A stretch of 64,000 bases of DNA from Siphonodentalium dalli (taxonomy: Eukaryota; Mollusca; Scaphopoda; Gadilida; Siphonodentaliidae): contig CP136062.1 in the NCBI GenBank assembly GCA_032622095.1, positions 199,149,887 through 199,213,886 of the forward strand, read 5' to 3'. Position numbers and translations under genes: made by a program. Positions within the stretch are counted from its first letter, which is position 1. Every line of letters starts with the position of its first letter. The notes under the pieces were generated by a model. It saw only the letters and a list, made by a program, of their open reading frames with translations. It did not search any database and was not told the origin of the DNA. This document shows positions 1 through 9,650 of the stretch, in pieces.

Positions 1-153
1 GTGGTTTGCCGCACATGGTCGACGAGTTTATCAGCCATTGAAATCACTGTTAGATTAGCCGTAAGTGTGCGGATTTCCCCCACCATTAAAACTGACAATG
101 TCGTGATATGGCCTTAGTGGCTAAAGCGACATAAAACCCCAATCAATCAATCA
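1..153 (+). mobile_element. 3' end of a non-LTR retroposon (SINE or LINE tail)
   Basis: The segment runs into the window and ends with ATAAAACCCC followed by a short ATCA repeat (about 140-153). A GC-richer body, a stretch reading GGCCTTAGTGGCTAAAGCGA and then a short-unit tail is the usual 3' end of tRNA-derived SINEs and their partner LINEs in marine invertebrates. The 5' part lies outside the window, so family and length cannot be given. The assignment is from pattern familiarity, not from a search. Confidence 0.5.
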
Positions 154-175
154 TTGCTTTGTACATGCGAGTTTG

Positions 176-211
176 GTATAGTAGTGTGCTAAATTTAGCA
201 CTATACTATAC
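176..211. repeat. Short palindrome
   Basis: Two 18-base arms meet without a spacer; GTATAGTAGTGTGCTAAA pairs with its partner at 16 of 18 positions. Further GTATAGTATAC sequence follows immediately, so this may be the eroded end of a small inverted-repeat element. No function can be assigned. Confidence 0.5.
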
Positions 212-216
212 AAGTA

Positions 217-1856
217 TAGTATACAACACTATACCACATATGACACATCTCTCGACCAATCAGAAGGTGCCATTTCTGGATGAGATGAGATAGATATGGT
301 TTATATACCCTGTATTATTGTATATATGATGTTAATTATATTGTGGACTAAAAGATGTATATAATTTTATCAGCAACCAAACTATGCAGTGCATGAAAAT
401 GATACATCAACGGAATAAACACCAATAGATGCATACCCATCACGCATTATAACCATGCGCATGCAAGTTCTCATATATGGCCATGTGAGGCGGTTTGTAA
501 TCAACCAAACAAGTGATCTTTTGTTTTCCGTTTTACCACACGCTGCAGATTTTAATAAAATCTTCCGGTAGTTAATATACGTACCATTTGGGAAATGGAC
601 GTCTTTGATATCCGACGTAATATGCTAATGTCTACAAATAAATTTAAGACCACACGAAGGAAATCTAATAACGTCTGGGTTTAGTTATTAGTATCGGCCA
701 GTAAGTACTTAAATTAGTGCCCGTGCCCATTACAGCCAGACAATATCGACAAGGAATTATTCACAATACCAAATCTGTCAGACTTGCGCAATTACATCAT
801 GACACCAAACTCATATAGGCTAAAACCCACATCTTCTTTAACCATGACGTTGTCCGGTGACATTCACGATTCAAGGGGGGAGTGTAAATTATGTTGGTGT
901 AAACATGTTTATTGCTCATTGGTGCATTCCAGTTAAATACTAAATATTATCCAGTATAATGTGTACCAATGAGAACACGGACTTTGCATTAAGCGGATTA
1001 TTATATGGTGGCCATTTCCGATAATTATAATGTCTCTCAAACCCCGAGCGATGCAACAATGATTATATTTCTTATACTGCATGTGGCTGCTGTGTAGCAT
1101 AGTATATATGCCAGGTTCCCCAGTCCCCGGGCCCATGATGTTGAATGGATGAAAGGGCTGCATATATAACAAGAAAACCCATGTCATAAATGGTAACGCG
1201 CTCAAGATAATATATTATATACCCATGATTGTAATTATAGAACATAAAATATATTGGTTTCACGAATGACCAACTCATAATTCCGTTAAAACAACTATAC
1301 ATTCAACTTATTACAACCATATGCGGCTTATCACTGAAGGTTTCTCATGCATCTCACCAGAATTCCCAATTACACCTTTTACCGGACTCGGCCTCCGGGT
1401 CGCAGTTCGACTCTTAATATGTCTAAAAAATTCCCATGTCTATAAATAAAACGCCCATGGCCCATGTATACCAAACATGAGCTATACATTATACACGCGG
1501 AGCGCGAAATAAACGATGGTTTATTAGTACCTGGGGACTGGGTTTTATGATGTCGCGAATAGTGTTAAAACGTTAGGAATTGTAACTAGTCACCTCTACC
1601 CCCTATGAAACATGCATACCAGTTAACAGATAGTGGTGAATCTTGCATGTATGAGTAGCAGTTAAGAAAATATCGAATAAAGGCTGAAGAAATATGGGGA
1701 CCCGATTTTGTAAAGTCTATGACTTGAATAAGTCTTTCTGTGGCATACATACACAATATGTCAGAGATATAGTGACATTGACTATGGTGGAGATCTTTGC
1801 TCAACTGATCCCTTTTTATAGGTGCCCATAATTAAGTTGAATATTGTTCTATAATT
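217..1856. other. Unexplained AT-rich stretch
   Basis: I see no coding pattern, RNA gene or clear repeat. Open frames here are under 91 codons, overlap on opposite strands and have no recognisable motif. Confidence 0.5.
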
Positions 1857-1911
1857 ATATGTGACCCGCCATATCAAATCCAGTCGTAAGTCGGGATTTT
1901 TTTTACCCTGT

Positions 1912-1980
1912 GCCAATGCATTGTCTTATATATGCGAGTCGACCATAGGCCGCCTCGCATATATAAGACAATGCATTGGC
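1912..1980. repeat. 69-bp hairpin module, copy 1
   Basis: The palindrome begins GCCAATGCATTGTCTTATA and ends with the complement. The turn is CGACC-ATA-GG. This copy has TTGTC where the other copies have TTCTC, with the compensating change on the other arm (GACAA), so pairing is kept. Confidence 0.85.
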
Positions 1981-2199
1981 CTAACAATTTTTTACAATTT
2001 TAATAATTTGTTCTTGTATTCTTTAACAATTTTATAATTTCACCCATACAGAGCCCCAGACAAACATGAGCAGACGACACTCTTCTATATGCTTCTATAT
2101 ATGTGTGGGGCTCCCTGCAGGGTAATGGATGTTTTTTTATTTTATGTCCTAAAAATTGTAAGAAACATTTATTTAAAAAACATGATAAAAAATTGTTAG

Positions 2200-2268
2200 G
2201 CCAATGCATTCTCTTATATATGCGAGGCGACCTGTGGTCGACTCGCATATATAAGAGAATGCATTGGC
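2200..2268. repeat. 69-bp hairpin module, copy 2
   Basis: Same palindrome in opposite orientation to copy 1, with CTGTGG at the turn. It is joined to ATTGTTAG on one side and CACAGGGTA on the other, the same two junctions as in other copies. Confidence 0.85.
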
Positions 2269-2542
2269 ACAGGGTAAAAAAATCCCGACTTACGACTGGA
2301 TTTGATATGGCGGGTCACATATTGGCCGGTGATTGGTTTACTGTTTTACGATGATAAACTGGACAATGAGCTGCACAATTATCATGTTCCACGAATCACC
2401 TTGACTTGACTTGAAACATATTTTATTTGCATAATATACACAAGGGATTTGGGCACAAGTTTTTGCAACTTATGAAGCCCCTCTCCTAACAACGGTACAA
2501 ACGTATTTGCATAGTGATAAGTTATGAGAGATATAATGTGTA

Positions 2543-2623
2543 GTGCCTTCCAGAGATGATCAGACTTGAAGTTGTTTCTTGGGCCAAGAAACAACTTCAA
2601 GTCTGATCATCTCTGGAAGGCAC
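2543..2623. repeat. Perfect 81-bp palindrome
   Basis: Arms 2543-2582 and 2584-2623 are perfect reverse complements of 40 bases with a single G at 2583 between them; the left arm starts GTGCCTTCCAGAGATGATCA. No mismatch was found on reading both arms. It does not resemble the other hairpins in the window. It could be a very young foldback insertion or a templated inversion. Confidence 0.9.
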
Positions 2624-3370
2624 TTGGCTGAGCGAACATTTGTATTTAAAGAATGTCACCACATAATTAATGTTTGGTGTGATTGACAAGTGCTAATATA
2701 TGATCTATTCTTAGTACTTGTATGTTGGCTGTAAAATATAATGGTACACTTGACTTGTTTTCTATATTGGTTTTTGTTGTGCTCTGGAAGGCAATACAGA
2801 TAATAAATAAGAATGAGATGTTTGAATGGGATGATTGTCGACTTGTGCAGGAGGTAAATTTGACATATAGCCTATAATAATCACATGCATTCCTATTTTC
2901 TAAATTGACTATCATTTCATTTCAGTTCAACCGATCGCATGTCAGTTGCTCTCACTCAGAGAGCTTAGCCTCCTAAGTTGACCTCGGTGTACAATGTTTT
3001 CATGCTTATCCCCACCGAGGTCACACTGCATGTGTAAACGAGAACTAGCGTGCTGTAGCGTGTGGTTCCAAAGTAAACGCGCGTGTGGTTATATTAGGAA
3101 AATATACGCCATCATTCATAAAATATCTATATTTTGTTTTAGATGATTGGGTGATCGGGAATCTCTCACGATATGCTTCTGATTTGTCTTGCGAAATTTC
3201 GCAGCATTAATACGCGGTCTGGGTCGGATGGCGTTCGTTGCAGAAATATTCATATTTTTTCAAATCGCCATCAACAGAAGGTATATTAAAATATATATAG
3301 TTTTGTTCATATGCCAAACATAATCAGCGCGTAAATAGTATACCCCAGCACGCAAGTACTGATTTACATT
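2624..3370. other. No recognisable feature
   Basis: AT-rich sequence with short open frames on both strands. A small imperfect inverted pair, TTGACCTCGGTGTAC and CCCACCGAGGTCA, lies at about 2978-3024. Nothing else is supported. Confidence 0.4.
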
Positions 3371-3799
3371 GTGGATGTACATGTACTTCATGCGTTCAGT
3401 GCGTTCCAGTTGGTCCATTGTTTGAGCTGGGCACCCCACGTGTGTTTGGGTCTCCAGGTTGCACCAGTAGAGGACTCTTCGGGACTCTATACTGATCCAG
3501 ACCTGGAGTCGACCGGAGCCCAGCGGTCAAACGAGGCACAGACATGGATGGCGAAGATGAGGAAGAAGACATCCTCTCACGGATACAAGGATGCCACACG
3601 GTGGAGCAGCTGGAAACAAAAGAAAGCTGAGAGACGCCCAGCTTCCTTAACCCTTTACCCAACAAACCGGCCAAAACCGGCCAAATAAAGCTTGAACAGC
3701 CTAAAATATCTTCGGTCTGTCTCAATAGAACCATACAAATATGGATATCATTGGAACCGGCTCCTTGACCACATTGTGATAGTTACAGTTATGACCTGT

Positions 3800-3868
3800 G
3801 CCAATGCATTCTCTTATATATGCGAGTCGACCATAGGTCGCCTCGCATATATAAGAGAATGCATTGGC
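3800..3868. repeat. 69-bp hairpin module, copy 3
   Basis: Same palindrome as copies 1 and 2, preceded by ACCTGT and followed by CTAACAATC. The arms pair completely except for one T-C mismatch inside GCGAGTCGACC. Confidence 0.85.
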
Positions 3869-3943
3869 CTAACAATCTTTTTTTAACACTTTTTCCATTT
3901 TTTCTTACATTCTTTAACAATTTTATAATTTTTAATGTGTTAA

Positions 3944-4012
3944 GCCAATGCATTCTCTTATATATGCGAGGCGACCTATGGTCGACTCGCATATATAAGA
4001 GAATGCATTGGC
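3944..4012. repeat. 69-bp hairpin module, copy 4
   Basis: Inverted relative to copy 3 and followed by CACAGGGC. The two modules could pair with each other as well as internally, giving alternative folds. Confidence 0.85.
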
Positions 4013-4266
4013 ACAGGGCCGTTCTGTTGGGTAAAGGGTTAACCCAGCTACCACGTGGACCACAACCAATAATGAGCCATTCTACAGTTCGTCGTGGAGC
4101 TGGACAACCCCTTCGTCGCCCTCAACACATTCGAATAGGAATGCTAGCTGACGCGCCTAAGACTCCTTCATGGGTACCACAAGCAAGAGTCAGTCAGCTG
4201 CTGCCAGCCAACAACTACATAATCAGCAACATGTACAAACTCCGAGGGAAAGAACGAAAGCACTGA

Positions 4267-4700
4267 CATAATGACCATTGTCAAATTAGTTAATATCGAG
4301 AAAATACAACAAGAAACAGGGGGATCAAAACAATGACATGAAGTTATAACAGCAATGATCGAGGAACACACATCATCTCCGACAGACCACCGCCGCACCT
4401 CCTCTTCCCAGACAAAGGAAGAAGTAGAAGAAATAAAAAATGGGTCTTGTTGTATTGTAAATTGTAATAGTTTTTAATAATTAAAGGCATGGCTATGAGG
4501 AACAGGGGAGGGTTACATTTCGGCCATTTCGACTAACCCGTGCTACCCCCCCCCCCCCAAACCACAACTTCGCTGAAATTCCAATTTCGGTCCGATATCA
4601 TTTGGCAACTTCTGAGATAATTTCTATATTTCTATACGGCAAAATATTTCACAAAAGTAAATTTGGGTCAGCTCGGACCCTGATATGAAGTCCGTATTCA
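4267..4700. other. Non-coding stretch with a C-run
   Basis: Contains a possible poly(A) signal AATAAA at about 4431 after a Glu/Ser-rich open stretch, and a run of 13 C at 4546-4558. No gene can be supported. Confidence 0.4.
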
Positions 4701-4704
4701 TATA

Positions 4705-4863
4705 GGTTATCACCACCATGTGTGTTTCTGAGATCCGTATTCAAGTCGAGCTGCCTTCTCTGGGCAGTCTATCGACGAGTCCGTAGGACGAGTCGATAGA
4801 CAGCCCAGAGAAGGCAGCGAGACTTGAATACGGATCTCGGAAACACACAGGGTGATGATAACC
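4705..4863. ncRNA. Hammerhead-like hairpin, unit 1
   Basis: The 159-base hairpin is centred on GTA at 4783-4785. From the tip outward it reads GACGAGTCCGTAGGACGAGT: a GTCC/GGAC stem with a GTA loop, then a GA/GA tandem mismatch, then a long stem. That tip matches stem II and the adjoining G-A pairs of hammerhead ribozymes, whose core is CUGANGA...GAAA. Here the CUGA and the last two A's are replaced by complementary bases, so the three-way junction is closed and cleavage is not expected. A second GA/GA mismatch lies lower in the stem (GTC-GA-GC against GC-GA-GAC). Calling it RNA is inference. Confidence 0.4.
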
Positions 4864-5778
4864 AATTTATCTTACAATTCGTCCCATAAAAATGCAATAA
4901 AACTCAATTTAAAACAGGAACTATTTTATTACGCGCAACACACAACGTACACAATTCTCAGCACGCGATGTTGTGATAAGTCAAATTCTGAGAAATTCAC
5001 GTCACTATTCAAATTCACTTTGGCTGGAATCCGATTCAATGAAGAGGCGACGATATTTTCGTTTCATATGTTCGACATAATTGTCACTTTTAACAGGATA
5101 ATTGTATTATTTTATGGTGCAATCTCCTTGGATAGTGATAGTGTTGGCGAGATGCATTGCCGGAGATGACTGTCCATTCAGAGTTTTGGTGAATTTTGAA
5201 CTTTCCGACACTTCGACAATCGAGTTCTGACTCGCACTAAAATAACCCATTTAGAGGAAATGCAATAAATCACGGACTTTTCGTATGTATTGTGTTTTAT
5301 ATCCTTAACATAAGATAAAATTAATTTGATTTTTCCTTCTGTATTTTATCGAATAAAAATGCGTTCAGTAGCTTTTGATCAAGACCGTACTGAATTACGG
5401 GGAATTCCCTACTTCGCTAAAATAGAAATTGTCAAATAATCCGTATTCGTGCATGCCCGCTGTAAACAATGTGTAAACTTCGTTCCTTTTTCGATTTCCA
5501 AACATTTTTGGGTGGTTATTTTGAGCTTTTTGGGCCCTGTCTCCACATTTTGTCAACTTTATTGAACTAATTATTGATTATTTTACATTCGTAGCACACG
5601 AGTATATTATTTTAGGACTTTTAGTTGGTTATATAGACGTTTCGTTTTGAAAACAAGCCAGTTGTCGAAACGCACGTGCACCAGCTGTTGCCATCCACGA
5701 TATCCTTGTTGCCATCCAGGATACAAGATCGGAAACCGCCTAGTCGTTTTCGCGTGTATTTGATGAAATATAGCTATA

Positions 5779-5967
5779 TTGTAAGATAAATATAGGTTAT
5801 CACCACCATGTGTGTTTCTGAGATCCGTATTCAAGTCGAGCTGCCTTCTCTGGGCAGTCTATCGACGAGTCCGTAGGACGAGTCGATAGACAGCCCAGAG
5901 AAGGCAGCGAGACTTGAATGCGGATCTCGGAAACACACAGGGTGATGATAACCAATTTATCTTACAA
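5779..5967. ncRNA. Hammerhead-like hairpin, unit 2
   Basis: Same fold as in unit 1, centred at 5874. Because the preceding unit ends TTGTAAGATAAAT and this unit carries its complement ATTTATCTTACAA, the stem is longer here, about 95 bases per arm. One arm has GAATGCGG where unit 1 has GAATACGG, changing a U-A pair to a U-G wobble. Confidence 0.4.
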
Positions 5968-6877
5968 TTCGTCCCATAAAAATGCAATAAGACTCAATTT
6001 AAAACAGGAACTATTTTATTACGCGCAACACACAACGTACACAATTCTCAGCACGCGACGTTGTGATAAGTCAAATTCTGAGAAATTCACGTCACTATTC
6101 ATTTTCACTTTGGCTGGAATCCGATTCAATGAAGAGGCGACGATATTTTCGTTTCATATGTTCGACATAATTGTCACTTTTAACAGGATAATTGTATTAG
6201 TTTATGGTGCAATCTCCTTGGATAGTGATAGTGTTGGCGAGAGGCATTGCCGCGGAGACGACTGTCCATTCAGAGTTTTGGTGAATTTTGAACTTTTCGA
6301 CAATCGAGTTCTGTCGCGCGACTCGCACTAAAATAACCCATTAAACTTCATTTAGAGGAAATGCAATAACTCACGGACTTTTCGTAAGTATTCTGTTTTA
6401 TATCCTTAACATAAGATAAAATTAATTTGATTTTCCCTTCTGTATTTTATCGATTAAAAAATGCGTTCAGTAGCTTTTGATCAAGACCGTACTGAATTAC
6501 GGGGAATTCCCTACTTCGCTAAAATAGAAATTGTCAAAATAGTCCGTATTCGTGCGCGCTATAAACAATTTGTAAACTTCGTTTCTTTTTCGATTTCCAA
6601 ACATTTTTGGGTGGTTATTTTGAGCTTTTTGGGCCCTGTCTCCACATTTTGTCAACTTTATTGAACTAATTATTGATTATTTTACATTCGTTGCACACGA
6701 GTATATTATTTTACGACTTTTAGTTGGTTATTTAGACGTTTCGTTTTGAAAACAAGCCAGTTGTCGAAACGCACGTGCACCAGCTGTTGCCATCCACGAT
6801 ATCCTTGTTGCCATCCAGGATACAAGATCGGAAACCGCCTAGGCGTTTTCGCGTGTATTTTATGAAATATAGCTATA

Positions 6878-7066
6878 TTGTAAGATAAATATAGGTTATC
6901 ACCACCATGTGTGTTTCTGAGATCCGTATTAAAGTCGAGCTGCCTTCTCTGGGCAGTCTATCGACGAGTCCGTAGGACGAGTCGATAGACAGCCCAGAGA
7001 AGGCAGCGAGACTTGAATACGGATCTCGGAAACACACAGGGTGGTGATAACCAATTTATCTTACAA
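6878..7066. ncRNA. Hammerhead-like hairpin, unit 3
   Basis: Same extended stem across the unit 2/unit 3 junction, with the identical 18-base tip. The left arm has TATTAAAGTC where others have TATTCAAGTC, opening one base pair. The tip and both GA/GA mismatches are unchanged in all three units. Confidence 0.4.
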
Positions 7067-8004
7067 TTCGTCCCATACAAATGCAATAAAACTCAATTTA
7101 AAACAGGAACTGTTTTATTACGCGCAACACACAACGTACACAATATTCTCAGCACGCGACGTTGTGATAAGTCAAATTCTGAGAAATTCACGTCACTATT
7201 CAAATTCACTTTGGCTGGAATCCGAGTCAATGAAGAGGCGACGATATTTTCGTTTCATATATGTTCGACATAATTGTCACTTTTAACAGGATAATTGTAT
7301 TATTTTATGGTGCAATCTCCTTGGATAGTGATAGTGTTGGCGAGAGGCATAGCCGGAGATGACTGATCATGACTGTCCATTCAGAGTTTTGGTGAATTTT
7401 GAACTTTCCGACACTTCGACAATCGAGTTCTGACTCGCACTAAAATAACCCATTAAACTTCATTTAGAGGAAATGCACTAAATCACGGACTTTTCGTAAG
7501 TATTGTGTTTTATATCCTTAACATAAGATAAAATTAATTTGATTTTCCATTCTGTATTTTATCGAATAAAAAATGCGTTCAGTAGCTTTTGATCAAGACC
7601 GTATACTGAATTACGGGGAATTCCATACTTCGCTAAAATAGAAATTGTCAAAATAGTCCGTATTCGTGCGCGCTGTTAACAATGTGTAAACTTCGTTACT
7701 TTTTCGATTTGCAAACATTTTTGGGTGGTTATTTTGAGCTTTTTGGGCCCTGTCTCCACATTTTGTCAACTTTATTGAACTAATTATTGATTATTTTACA
7801 TTCGTAGCACACGAGTATATTATTTTACGACTTTTAGTTGGTTATTTAGACGTTTTGTTTTGAAAACAAGCCAGTTGTCGAAACGCACGTGCACCAGCTG
7901 TTGCCATCGAAGATATCCTTGTTGCCATCCAGGATACAAGATCGGAAACCGCCTAGTCGTTTTCGCGTGTATTTGATGAAATATAGCTATATTGTAAGAT
8001 AAAT

Positions 8005-8625
8005 GTATTTATCTTTCTTGTGTTTCTATTTTTATCCCAGGGCCAATCCGGGGTATAAAAAGCGATCTCAATTTCACGCTTCAAACCGCCACAGGGATTT
8101 AAAACCAGTTATAGTCTGAAACCGGAGATGCAGATCAGCGTGCGGTGGTGTGATAAGAAGAAATTTAATCGCGAGACAGCGTCTTTTCCCAACGTTTATG
8201 GTTCATCCAAGAAATTAATCATGAACATCCGGCACCGTTCCGCACAGAAATTAAATTTCGTCACTGCAAATTGACAATTGACCACGTTGATCGAGATAAT
8301 TTACACAAATTGAATCTGGATAAAAACTTAAACGTGATTAATTTACACAAATTGGATGTGAAAAAGATACAAATGAAACGCGTGACAAGAACGTGCAATA
8401 TAACATCATGGCTCTCGATATAATATTGGTTATCTCTAACAAAATGAACAGCGGAGGGAGAACTCCGGATACATGTCCTGTATAAGTATGCGTGTGATCA
8501 GAAATGCCAAACCTTGACATGCAGAACCATGCCTAATCACACTGACACGTTGAACGTTATAGAGGTTGAGATATACACACTTGTAACGTCTCTTACTATG
8601 GCATGGCGACTGCATGGTTTTATAG
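8005..8625. other. No recognisable feature
   Basis: Unique-looking sequence with a twice-repeated phrase, AATTTACACAAATTG, near 8300 and 8340. No coding support. Confidence 0.4.
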
Positions 8626-8709
8626 CAAGAGTTTGGGGTTTGATAGTGAGACTCGGGAGGATATGAAGAGCTATCAGCTCTCTCCTACAACTCACTTCGA
8701 TAGTGTTAT
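8626..8709 (+). repeat. 84-bp direct repeat, left copy
   Basis: Begins CAAGAGTTTGGGGTTTGATA and ends CGATAGTGTTAT. The right copy at 9117-9201 differs by a few substitutions and one added base. The pair brackets the hairpin-module element. Confidence 0.8.
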
Positions 8710-8748
8710 ATCAAATCCAGTCGTAAGTCGGGATTTTTTTTACCCTGT

Positions 8749-8811
8749 GCCAATGCATTCTCTTATATATGCGAGTCGACCATAGGTCGATATATAAGAG
8801 AATGCATTGGC
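8749..8811. repeat. 69-bp hairpin module, copy 5 (tip deletion)
   Basis: Same palindrome but 63 bases long; the sequence between TAGGTCG and ATATATAAGAG is missing CCTCGC. Confidence 0.8.
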
Positions 8812-9030
8812 CTAACAATTTTTTACAATTTTAATAATTTTTTCTTGTATTCTTTAACAATTTTATAATTTCACCCATACAGAGCCCCAGACAAACATGA
8901 GCAGACGACACTCTTCTATATGCTTCTATATATGTGTGGGGCTCCCTGCAGGGTAATGGATGTTTTTTATTTTATGTCCTAAAAATTGTAAGAAACATTT
9001 ATTTAAAAAAAAATGATAAAAAATTGTTAG

Positions 9031-9099
9031 GCCAATGCATTCTCTTATATATGCTAGGCGACCTATGGTCGACTCGCATATATAAGAGAATGCATTGGC
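9031..9099. repeat. 69-bp hairpin module, copy 6
   Basis: Full-length module joined to ATTGTTAG and CACAGGGTA. One arm reads ATGCTAGGCG where other copies have ATGCGAGGCG, one lost pair. Confidence 0.85.
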
Positions 9100-9116
9100 A
9101 CAGGGTAAACAAAATC

Positions 9117-9201
9117 CAAGAGTTTGGAGTTTGATAGTGACACTCGGGAGGATATGAAAGGGCTATCAGCGCTCTCCTACAACCCACTTCGATAGTGTTA
9201 T
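9117..9201 (+). repeat. 84-bp direct repeat, right copy
   Basis: Partner of 8626-8709. It is far longer than any transposase target duplication, so the element probably inserted at the edge of, or recombined between, an existing tandem pair. Confidence 0.8.
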
Positions 9202-9650
9202 TTTTTTATCAAGGATTCTGGCTAATTGAGCATGCATGGGGTGTGTGCCACTGCAGCATGAAGCAAGATCCACTCGTTCAAAAGTTCGAAGAGCGCCGGT
9301 GGAAGTTAATTTACCGTGTTAGTTTTGTGCGTACAGTATGTGTATATATATCAGTATATATTAGGTGTGTCTTAGTGACCTAATTAGTGCTTGTATATAC
9401 TCCCATTCCCACATAATGTCATATCCCCGTCTTATACTACGGGTTCAACGCTTCGGAGAGGGTTAATTCAGTGCCATCAAGTTTGAATTAAGGTCGATCA
9501 GGGCTCCTCACCCCTTAATGGCGCAAGGCCCGCCTGTCACTCCTGTGTGAGTGACCGAGCCCGTTGACCTGGTAGTGGTCACTATAGGTTTTAAGTTTTA
9601 TTTTTAGTTTTAAATATACGGTAAGCGTTGGGGTGTTTATATTGCTGTTA
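9202..9650. other. No recognisable feature, GC-richer patch
   Basis: A GC-richer patch at about 9430-9590 contains TGGCGCAAGGCCCGCC and GTGTGAGTGACCGAGCCCG. It does not fold as a tRNA and I do not recognise it; it could be a retroposon fragment. Confidence 0.35.

Larger units (their letters stand above)
1857..2322. mobile_element. Foldback element carrying two hairpin modules (copy 1)
   Basis: The ends are inverted copies: ATATGTGACCCGCC opens the element and its complement GGCGGGTCACATAT closes it. The match runs inward through TCAAATCCAGTCGTAAGTC and ACCCTGTG into a 69-bp palindrome on each side (1912-1980 and 2200-2268). The arms are therefore about 125 bases, each with its own internal hairpin. 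The middle contains AGAGCCCCAGACAAACATGA, shared with the copy at 8710-9116. Only a TA or AT duplication is possible at the edges, which would fit a Tc1/mariner-like element, but this is ambiguous because the ends themselves read TATA. No transposase is present. Confidence 0.7.
3651..4038. mobile_element. piggyBac-like MITE with TTAA duplication and two hairpin modules
   Basis: The element begins CCCTTTACCCAAC and ends GTTGGGTAAAGGG, and is flanked on both sides by TTAA (3647-3650 and 4039-4042). CCCTTT next to a TTAA target duplication is typical of piggyBac-superfamily ends. The interior is almost wholly two inverted 69-bp hairpin modules (3800-3868 and 3944-4012) around an AT-rich spacer. 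It has no coding capacity, so movement would need a transposase supplied elsewhere. Confidence 0.75.
3371..4266 (+). pseudogene. Open-frame remnant split by a MITE insertion
   Basis: An open frame from 3371 reaches the TTAA at 3647-3650. If the element at 3651-4038 and one TTAA are disregarded, the same frame resumes at 4043 and stays open to a stop at 4264-4266, giving about 168 codons in all. The first in-frame ATG is at 3548; the frame opens upstream at a GTG. The predicted peptide is rich in Lys, Arg, Pro and Ser and has no domain I recognise. An overlapping frame from the ATG at 3544 encodes a short acidic peptide (MDGEDEEEDIL) ending near 3629, so it is unclear which frame, if either, was coding. 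An AATAAA lies at about 4431. This may be a gene remnant, part of another transposon, or chance; agreement of frame across the insertion would occur one time in three by chance. Confidence 0.22.
4701..8004. repeat. Three tandem copies of a ~1.1-kb unit
   Basis: Copies run 4701-5790, 5791-6889 and 6890-8004 (1090, 1099 and 1115 bases) and are highly similar throughout. Each begins TATAGGTTATCACCACC, forms a long hairpin in its first 160 bases, then continues with about 0.9 kb of AT-rich sequence ending TTGTAAGATAAAT. Open frames of 60-137 codons occur, but they are cut by small indels in at least one copy, so coding is not conserved. Tandem copies each headed by a self-pairing RNA-like domain recall animal retrozymes and Penelope-type units, but no reverse transcriptase is present and the link is inference. 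Confidence 0.85.
8710..9116. mobile_element. Hairpin-module element, copy 2 (right end truncated)
   Basis: The left end shares ATCAAATCCAGTCGTAAGTC with 1857-2322, and the centre is nearly identical to that copy. The left hairpin (8749-8811) has lost about 6 bases at its tip and the right one (9031-9099) is full length. Beyond CACAGGGTAA the right arm stops matching, so the outer terminal repeat is lost there. Confidence 0.7.

Noticed and set aside
4852-6331. Open frames of 105 and 137 codons in the 1.1-kb tandem units as a conserved protein
   Set aside because: The third unit breaks the frame by small indels, and the peptide has no motif. High identity of the units explains the shared frame.
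9430-9590. tRNA-like or SINE head sequence
   Set aside because: No A-box/B-box pair at proper spacing and no cloverleaf could be drawn.
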